NCBI GenBank assembly: GCA_031281765.1
Contig: JAITEX010000011.1
Coordinates: 1 to 9,059 of the forward strand
Direction of reading: 5' to 3'
Origin: Eubacteriales Family XIII. Incertae Sedis bacterium
GTDB lineage: Bacteria > Bacillota > Clostridia > Peptostreptococcales > Anaerovoracaceae
DNA: 9,059 nucleotides
Positions within the stretch are counted from its first letter, which is position 1, and every line of letters begins with the position of its first letter. The position numbers and the translations under genes are program-made. The notes beneath the pieces are model-generated. The model did no database searches. It was not told where the DNA came from and saw nothing but the letters and a program-made list of their open reading frames with translations. This document shows positions 4,283 to 9,059 of the stretch, in pieces.

Positions 4283-6829
4283 ATGAATACATTAAATCTT
4301 GCGGGGGAATGGCGGTTGAGCAGGGACGGCGCGGCGCCCATACCGGGACGTTTACCGGGCTGCACCTACTTAGACTTCATGGCGAACGGCATGGAAGACC
4401 CGTTTTACGGGGAGAATGAGACCGGGGCGAGCGACCTGGCCCGGCACGATTACCGTTACAGCCGTACCTTTTGGCTCGACCAGGAGATGTTGGAAACCAA
4501 ACGCCTTGAATTTGTCGCCGACGGGATAGACACCCTTTGCACCGTTTCCGTCAACGGGAAGGTGGCCGGCAAAACAGACAACATCAATCGGATCTGGCGG
4601 TTGGACATCAAGGAACTCTGCGTGCCCGGGGAAAACAACATCACGTTAGACTTCGCCAACCCATACGTTCATATCGAGACCAAGCAGAAAGCCGACCGCT
4701 TACCGAGGCCTATGGTCCCGGTAGGCGGCATCGGACATCTGCGCAAGACGCCCTGCCACTTCGGCTGGGACTGGGGCCCAAAACTGCCGCCGGCCGGCGT
4801 GGCGCGAAGTATCGGTCTGGAAGCCTTCGATCTCCGGGTGGAGGATCTGCGCATACGGCAGGAGCATGAAGGCGGCGCGGTCACCGTTCTTGCGGTCGCG
4901 ACGCTCAGCGACGATCAGGGCGTCGACGTGGCGGGCGAGCTGGCGCTTACCTGCCCGGACGGCGAGAGGATCGTCCGCAATGCCGTCGCGGAGGGCGCCG
5001 TCTTACGTTGGAGTTTCCGCGTGGAAAACCCGCAATTGTGGTGGTGCAACGGTCTTGGCGAACAGCCGCTGTACCGTTTGGACCTGTCCGTAACCCGAAT
5101 GGGGCGGGAGACGGATCGGCTCCGGCGGCAAATCGGCCTGCGCACCGTCGAGCTTGACACCGGGCCCGACGCGCATGGGCGCCGGTTCCGCTTCATCGTG
5201 AACGGCGTTCCCATTTTCGCAAAGGGCGCGAATTGGATTCCCCCCGACTCCTTTATCACTCGCGCGACCCGGGAAACCGTAGATTTTTACGTGGAGACGG
5301 CCAAACGCGCCAATATGAATATGTTGCGGGTCTGGGGCGGCGGCATGTACGAGAATGATGATTTTTACGACGCCTGTGACAGAAACGGTATCTTAGTATG
5401 GCAGGACTTCCTCTTCGCCTGCAACCCCTATCCATTTTATGATGAGGATTTTTTGGCCAATGTGCGCGCCGAGGTGGAGGACAATGTGCGCCGTCTGCGC
5501 CATCGGGCAAGCTTAGCTCTGTGGTGCGGCAACAACGAGACCGAGGCTTTTGTGATGATTTGGAAGAATCGACCGAAGATATTTAAAAGCAATCCTGATT
5601 TTTACCACAACATTCTTCGCCGGTGGGTGGCCGAAGCGGACGGTGTGACGGCCTATTGGCCGGGTTCGCCTTCCTCCGGTTCCATCGATGAACGGCCCCA
5701 AAACATGAAGGAAGGGCGGATACGGGGAGATGCCCATCTGTGGCAGATCTGGCACGGCATGCGGCCCATCGAAGCTTTCCGAACGTTCCCCACGCGCTTT
5801 TGCTCGGAATACGGCATGGAATCCATGCCCTCGATGCATACGATTCGCACCTTTACGGATAATCCCTCCCCCGAACTGTTCGATCCGGTGATGAGATTGC
5901 ACCAAAAATGTCCGGGAGGCAATGAGAAAATCATGTTTTATCTCCTGGCAAAGTACAGGAATCCAGCCGGATTCGAGGATTTCGTCTATCTTTCCCAATT
6001 GGTGCAGGCCGATACGGTGCGTTTCGCCACCGATTGCTGGCGACGAAACATCGACAGGCAGAGCGGCGCGATCTTCTGGCAAATGAACGACTGTTGGCCG
6101 GTGGCCTCCTGGGCAGGAATCGATTACGAAAAGCAATTGAAGGCCGTCCTCTATCAATCCCGGCATTTCAACAAAATGCTCTGTCTCTCCAACGACTGTT
6201 TCCGCGACAGGGCCGAGATTTGTATCGTCAACGAGTATCCTTCCGCGTTCAGCGGCCGTTTGGAATGGGAACTGGAGGATTTTTCGGGGCAGCCCGTCGG
6301 GAGCGGCGAACGGGATGTGACGGTAGGCGCCGTCGCTTCCGAAAGGGCGGCGACTTTGCGCTTTGCCGACATCCTGAAGGACAGGAAAAAGACGGAGGTC
6401 GTATTGACGGCGCGTCTGACGGACGGGAGCGGCGTAAGGGATGAAAAAAGATGGCTCCTGACGCCGGACAGGAATGCGGCCCTGCCGCAGGCGAAGGTGA
6501 CATACGCTTGCAGTGAAAACGAGGGTGTGGCCACCGTAAAGCTGACCGCAACCCATTACGCGCGTCATGTCTTTCTCGAAGCCGACGGCGTGACCGCGCC
6601 CTGGTCGGATAACTTCTTCGACATCCCCGCAGGCAAAAGCGTCTCGGTTACGGTAAACTTACCGGCCGGCATGAGCGAACGGGAATTTGCAAACCGATTA
6701 AAGGTGAGAACATTGGCCGACGTAAAACCGAAGAACAGCCGGCTCAAGGACCGCTTGTTGCGCGCGCTCATGATGTTGAAGCGGAAAAACTGGATTTACT
6801 GGCTGTTATGCAGGGTTTTGCTCGGATAG
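4283..6829 (+). CDS. GH2 beta-mannosidase, cytoplasmic
   Basis: 848-residue exo-acting glycosidase that removes terminal beta-linked mannose from short oligosaccharides, by a retaining mechanism as in all GH2 enzymes. The order is a GH2 sugar-binding jelly roll (about 1-180, from LAGEWRLSRDG, with the beta-mannosidase signature GWDWGP at 161-166), an Ig-like domain (about 185-290), a TIM barrel (about 295-610) and C-terminal beta-sandwich regions. Barrel motifs include KGANWIPPDSF from 314, RVWGGGMYEND around 349-359, LWCGNNETE with acid/base E419, and FCSEYGMESMP with nucleophile E509. The combination of GWDWGP and SEYG separates it from beta-galactosidases and beta-glucuronidases. There is no signal peptide, so substrate must be imported; the symporter just downstream fits. 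The last ~29 residues (820-848) form an unusual basic and hydrophobic tail ending NWIYWLLCRVLLG. Start 4283 has GGAG 7 nt upstream and matches the family's N-terminus. Confidence 0.95.
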   Translation: MNTLNLAGEWRLSRDGAAPIPGRLPGCTYLDFMANGMEDPFYGENETGASDLARHDYRYSRTFWLDQEMLETKRLEFVADGIDTLCTVSVNGKVAGKTDNINRIWRLDIKELCVPGENNITLDFANPYVHIETKQKADRLPRPMVPVGGIGHLRKTPCHFGWDWGPKLPPAGVARSIGLEAFDLRVEDLRIRQEHEGGAVTVLAVATLSDDQGVDVAGELALTCPDGERIVRNAVAEGAVLRWSFRVENPQLWWCNGLGEQPLYRLDLSVTRMGRETDRLRRQIGLRTVELDTGPDAHGRRFRFIVNGVPIFAKGANWIPPDSFITRATRETVDFYVETAKRANMNMLRVWGGGMYENDDFYDACDRNGILVWQDFLFACNPYPFYDEDFLANVRAEVEDNVRRLRHRASLALWCGNNETEAFVMIWKNRPKIFKSNPDFYHNILRRWVAEADGVTAYWPGSPSSGSIDERPQNMKEGRIRGDAHLWQIWHGMRPIEAFRTFPTRFCSEYGMESMPSMHTIRTFTDNPSPELFDPVMRLHQKCPGGNEKIMFYLLAKYRNPAGFEDFVYLSQLVQADTVRFATDCWRRNIDRQSGAIFWQMNDCWPVASWAGIDYEKQLKAVLYQSRHFNKMLCLSNDCFRDRAEICIVNEYPSAFSGRLEWELEDFSGQPVGSGERDVTVGAVASERAATLRFADILKDRKKTEVVLTARLTDGSGVRDEKRWLLTPDRNAALPQAKVTYACSENEGVATVKLTATHYARHVFLEADGVTAPWSDNFFDIPAGKSVSVTVNLPAGMSEREFANRLKVRTLADVKPKNSRLKDRLLRALMMLKRKNWIYWLLCRVLLG

Positions 6830-6840
6830 AGAAAGGGGAT

Positions 6841-6882
6841 GCCGTTTGGTCGCGCCCGCATTCTTCCGCGCGACCAGACGGC
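6841..6882 (+). promoter_or_regulatory. Strong intercistronic RNA hairpin
   Basis: The left arm (6841-6855) and right arm (6868-6882) form a 15-bp stem in RNA, with 14 Watson-Crick pairs and one U-G wobble, around a 12-nt loop. It starts 11 nt after the mannosidase stop codon and ends 5 nt before the symporter's ribosome binding site. No U-run follows, so it is not an intrinsic terminator. A role in protecting the 3' end of the upstream message or setting the expression ratio of the two genes is likely (inference). Confidence 0.75.
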
Positions 6883-6887
6883 GATCG

Positions 6888-6893
6888 AAAGGG
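6888..6893 (+). promoter_or_regulatory. Ribosome binding site of the GPH symporter gene
   Basis: AAAGGG lies 8 nt before the ATG at 6902. The earlier in-frame ATG at 6839 directly abuts its purine run, and translation from it would have to read through the hairpin at 6841-6882. Start 6902 is therefore preferred. Confidence 0.7.
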
Positions 6894-6901
6894 TGGCAGG
6901 C

Positions 6902-8332
6902 ATGAACAAGCGTATCGATTCGACCGGGAAGAGGCGAGAGTCCGGGATCCAATATCAGACAAACAGGGGAGAGCGGGTTTCCTATGGGATATACGCTCTC
7001 GGCCAGTTGATATTTTTCATGCTGATCAGCAATTTTCTTCAGCTTTACATGACCGATTCGGGCATACCCGCCACCTTGGTGGGAAGTATCTTCATGGTGG
7101 CGAAGGTTTGGGACGCGGTGAACGACCCGCTGTTCGGCATCATCGTGGACAAGTCCCGCTTGAAATCGGGGAAGTTCATCCCCTGGGTGCGATTGTCCAC
7201 CTTCCTCATCCCCGTCACTTCTATCCTGCTGTTCGCCATGCCCTTAGGCGTGAGCGTACAGATTAAGGCCATCTGGGCGGCAGTGGCCTACATGTTGTGG
7301 GATACGAGCTACACCATCTGCGACGTGCCCATCTTTGCCTTGGCCACCAGCATGACCGACAACATCAAGGAGCGGGATTGGCTCTACCTGCTCAACCGTC
7401 TGTTCATGTTTGTGGGAGGGCTGTTGGTTACCATCACGATACCGTTGCTCTATCCCACCATCGGCTGGACGATGACGGTCGTCATCATGTCGGTTTTGGC
7501 CATGCTCACCATGCTGCCCGTCGGGTTCAAAGCCAAAGAACGCCACATCACGCAAGGCGAGGAAAGCGTCCGTATCGGCGATCTGTTTCGCTATTTGGCA
7601 AAAAACAAGCCTTTGCTTATCTTTAACGGGTCCCTCATCGTCGCGGCCCTCACCAACACCTCTGCGGCCATCGTCACCTATGTGGCCATTTACTGTCTGG
7701 GCGGGCCGGAATGGATTTCTGTTTTGGGACTCGCCATGGCGTTGCCCCTGTTGATTGGGATTCTATTGGCCAAACAGCTCATCAAACGGATGGATAAGTT
7801 CACCGTGCTTATGGCCTGCCTCGCCGCCAATCTCTTATTGGGCGTATTGATGTACTTCGTCGGCTATGCCAATGTGGCGCTTTTTCTTGTCGTCGTCGCG
7901 ACGCGCGCCCTCTTTGCGAGTACCGGCACGATATTGGTCGTGATGTTCACTGCGGACTGCGCCGAATACGGTCATTTTGTCACGGGGGAGCGGGCGCAGG
8001 GCATGGCTTTTTCCATCCAAACCTTCACCGCCAAACTCACCGGGGCCTTGGCAGGCGCCATCGGCATGTTTGTCCTGGGGGCCGTGGGTTTCGCATCGGG
8101 CGAAGGCGCCGCGCAGACGGCCGGGACCATCGCCTGGATATGGCGCATGTACACCATCATACCGCTCATTGCCGGAACCGTTTCCTTTTTGATTTTTTTG
8201 TTCGGTTACAAACTCCGCGACTGCGACGTGGCGCTGATGGCGCGCGCCAACGCCGGGGAAATCAGCCGGGAAGAAGCGCAGGCGGGTTTTTCAAAACAGT
8301 ATGTTCGCAAACCGGCTGATCGGAGCGAATGA
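6902..8332 (+). CDS. GPH-family sugar:cation symporter (MFS)
   Basis: 476-residue inner-membrane transporter of the glycoside-pentoside-hexuronide:cation symporter family (MelB/XynB/UidB relatives), with about 12 hydrophobic segments. Family motifs seen are WDAVNDPLFGIIVDKSRLKSG (about 70-90, the loop between helices 2 and 3 with its acidic residues), an ICDVPIFALATSMTDNIKERD region after helix 4, and an ADCAEYGHFVTGERAQG motif before helix 11. The hydrophilic C-terminus is about 35 residues long. It probably imports a beta-mannoside (for example mannobiose or a mannosyl-GlcNAc type disaccharide), coupled to H+ or Na+, for the cytoplasmic beta-mannosidase encoded 72 nt upstream. The substrate is inferred from this pairing alone. 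Starting at 6902 gives the usual short cytoplasmic N-terminus; the ATG at 6839 would add 21 residues unlike the family. The gene is convergent with the ABC permease, with only 22 nt between stop codons and no visible terminator. Confidence 0.93.
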   Translation: MNKRIDSTGKRRESGIQYQTNRGERVSYGIYALGQLIFFMLISNFLQLYMTDSGIPATLVGSIFMVAKVWDAVNDPLFGIIVDKSRLKSGKFIPWVRLSTFLIPVTSILLFAMPLGVSVQIKAIWAAVAYMLWDTSYTICDVPIFALATSMTDNIKERDWLYLLNRLFMFVGGLLVTITIPLLYPTIGWTMTVVIMSVLAMLTMLPVGFKAKERHITQGEESVRIGDLFRYLAKNKPLLIFNGSLIVAALTNTSAAIVTYVAIYCLGGPEWISVLGLAMALPLLIGILLAKQLIKRMDKFTVLMACLAANLLLGVLMYFVGYANVALFLVVVATRALFASTGTILVVMFTADCAEYGHFVTGERAQGMAFSIQTFTAKLTGALAGAIGMFVLGAVGFASGEGAAQTAGTIAWIWRMYTIIPLIAGTVSFLIFLFGYKLRDCDVALMARANAGEISREEAQAGFSKQYVRKPADRSE

Positions 8333-8354
8333 CCTGATTCTGTACATAGGTTAA

Positions 8355-9059
8355 TTACGCGAGCTTCTTGCGCGCTTTCACCACGGTAATGAGAGTCCCG
8401 GCGAGGACGAGCAGGACCGTAAAGCCGAGCATGACGGCCATCGGCCCCAGAAGGGCGCCGAAGTCGTATTCGGACATCCGCCCGATTTTGTTGTTGTTCA
8501 CGATATACCAGTAGGCTGGCGTGAGCGCCGATATTTTCAGCACGCTGTCCGCGAGGAACTGTTGCGGGATGAAAGCGCCCGACAGAAACGAGACGCAGAG
8601 CATCAGGACCGTCGACACGCCCGAAAAAACGGTCTCGTTCTTCACGGCCTGACCGATAAGGAAACCGAGCGCCGTCACCGAAAGCACGAAGGGTATGCTG
8701 TTTACGATGAACATGATGTGGGCGGGCGACAGGCGCGCGTCACCCGCGAAGTAGAGCGACAGCAGGGCGCCGATCAGCCAGATGGCGGCCCCGAAGCAGG
8801 CCTGCGCGGAGAACAACGCCGTATTTCTTCTCCTGATGCTGACAGGCGACACGGCCGTCCGCAGATAGAGCTTGCGCTCGTTCAGCGCCATCATCGCGAT
8901 GCCGATGCCCATGACAAGGGAACCGAGCACCCCGTAGACGAATATATTGTAGAAATTGTTCAGGTTTTCAATGCCCGATTTCGAAGTCCCGAGGTTTTCG
9001 ACCTTCACCGTATCGCTCAGGCTTTTCTCCGTGAGCTTCGCGATTTCGTCCGCGGAACT
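8355..9059 (-). CDS. ABC-2 type transporter permease, C-terminal part (5' end outside window)
   Basis: The frame is open to the right edge, so 234 C-terminal residues of a longer protein are seen. A GTG at 9008 is internal, since coding continues upstream of it as SSADEIAKLTEKSLSDTV. The visible part begins with the end of an external, Lys/Glu-rich loop and then has about five membrane segments. These are roughly IFVYGVLGSLVMGIGIAMMA, FGAAIWLIGALLSLYFAG, FIVNSIPFVLSVTALGFLIG, VSTVLMLCVSFLSGAFIPQQ and VMLGFTVLLVLAGTLITVV, followed by a basic KARKKLA tail. The layout of a large external loop followed by this helix cluster, with the LNERK, GQAVKNE and SGAFIPQQFL segments, fits ABC2_membrane_3 permeases (NatB/YhgE-like exporters of drugs, Na+ or peptides). 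No ATPase is in the window, so the exported substrate cannot be named. The gene is unrelated in function to the mannoside unit it converges on. Confidence 0.85.
   Translation of the reverse strand, partial: SSADEIAKLTEKSLSDTVKVENLGTSKSGIENLNNFYNIFVYGVLGSLVMGIGIAMMALNERKLYLRTAVSPVSIRRRNTALFSAQACFGAAIWLIGALLSLYFAGDARLSPAHIMFIVNSIPFVLSVTALGFLIGQAVKNETVFSGVSTVLMLCVSFLSGAFIPQQFLADSVLKISALTPAYWYIVNNNKIGRMSEYDFGALLGPMAVMLGFTVLLVLAGTLITVVKARKKLA

Noticed and set aside
4149..4292. Longer start for the AraC-family gene, overlapping the mannosidase start
   Set aside because: The extension is not domain-like and would cover the whole divergent promoter region.
4261..4404. Small overlapping frame starting at ATG 4261, upstream of and out of frame with the mannosidase
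   Set aside because: Its purine-rich site is only 2 nt from the ATG, and its product of about 47 residues has no recognisable features. Translation from 4283 matches the GH2 family start.
5513..6568. Long minus-strand open frame of 351 codons opposite the beta-mannosidase gene
   Set aside because: It lies wholly opposite a gene with clear catalytic motifs, has no recognisable domain, and is the expected GC-driven shadow.
8333..8354. Terminator between the convergent symporter and ABC permease genes
   Set aside because: The 22-nt gap has no inverted repeat or T-run that would support one.

Overview
The window is a 9 kb piece of a bacterial chromosome of moderate GC content, with tightly packed genes and good Shine-Dalgarno sites. 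The taxon cannot be fixed from the sequence. A LivJ-type lipoprotein, a soluble cupin/PocR/LytS-type histidine kinase with a YesN-like regulator, and a GH2 beta-mannosidase beside a GPH symporter would fit an anaerobic, gut-type bacterium (Clostridia, Negativicutes or Synergistota are plausible). That placement is inference.

The left part (1-3153) reads on the minus strand. Transcription runs leftward from a histidine kinase (1531-3153) into an AraC-type response regulator (858-1553, 23 nt overlap). It then reaches, behind its own sigma70-like promoter, a branched-chain amino-acid type ABC substrate-binding lipoprotein cut by the left edge (<1-614). The kinase has no membrane segment. It joins an N-terminal cupin, a cysteine-containing PocR-like ligand domain and a LytS/YehU-type kinase core, so it probably senses a small molecule in the cytoplasm. 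The neighbouring transporter is a reasonable target.

The middle part (3154-4282) holds a ~164 bp imperfect inverted repeat of MITE type, wedged between the kinase promoter and the 3' end of an AraC-family regulator (3378-4148, minus). One tip of the repeat coincides with the candidate -35 box of the kinase. The other tip forms part of the stop codon of the AraC gene.

The right part (4283-8332, plus) is a two-gene mannoside-utilisation unit: a cytoplasmic GH2 beta-mannosidase followed by a GPH-family sugar:cation symporter. A strong 15-bp RNA hairpin separates them and ends just before the symporter's ribosome binding site. The AraC gene is divergent from this unit and is its likely regulator. 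In the model, the symporter imports a beta-mannoside, the mannosidase removes the terminal beta-mannose, and the AraC protein switches the unit on.

The right edge (8355->9059, minus) holds the C-terminal half of an ABC-2 type export permease, convergent with the symporter. No RNA gene, CRISPR array or complete insertion sequence was seen. The most unusual items are the cupin-PocR-kinase fusion, the inverted-repeat element whose tips overlap functional sites of both neighbours, and the intercistronic hairpin.
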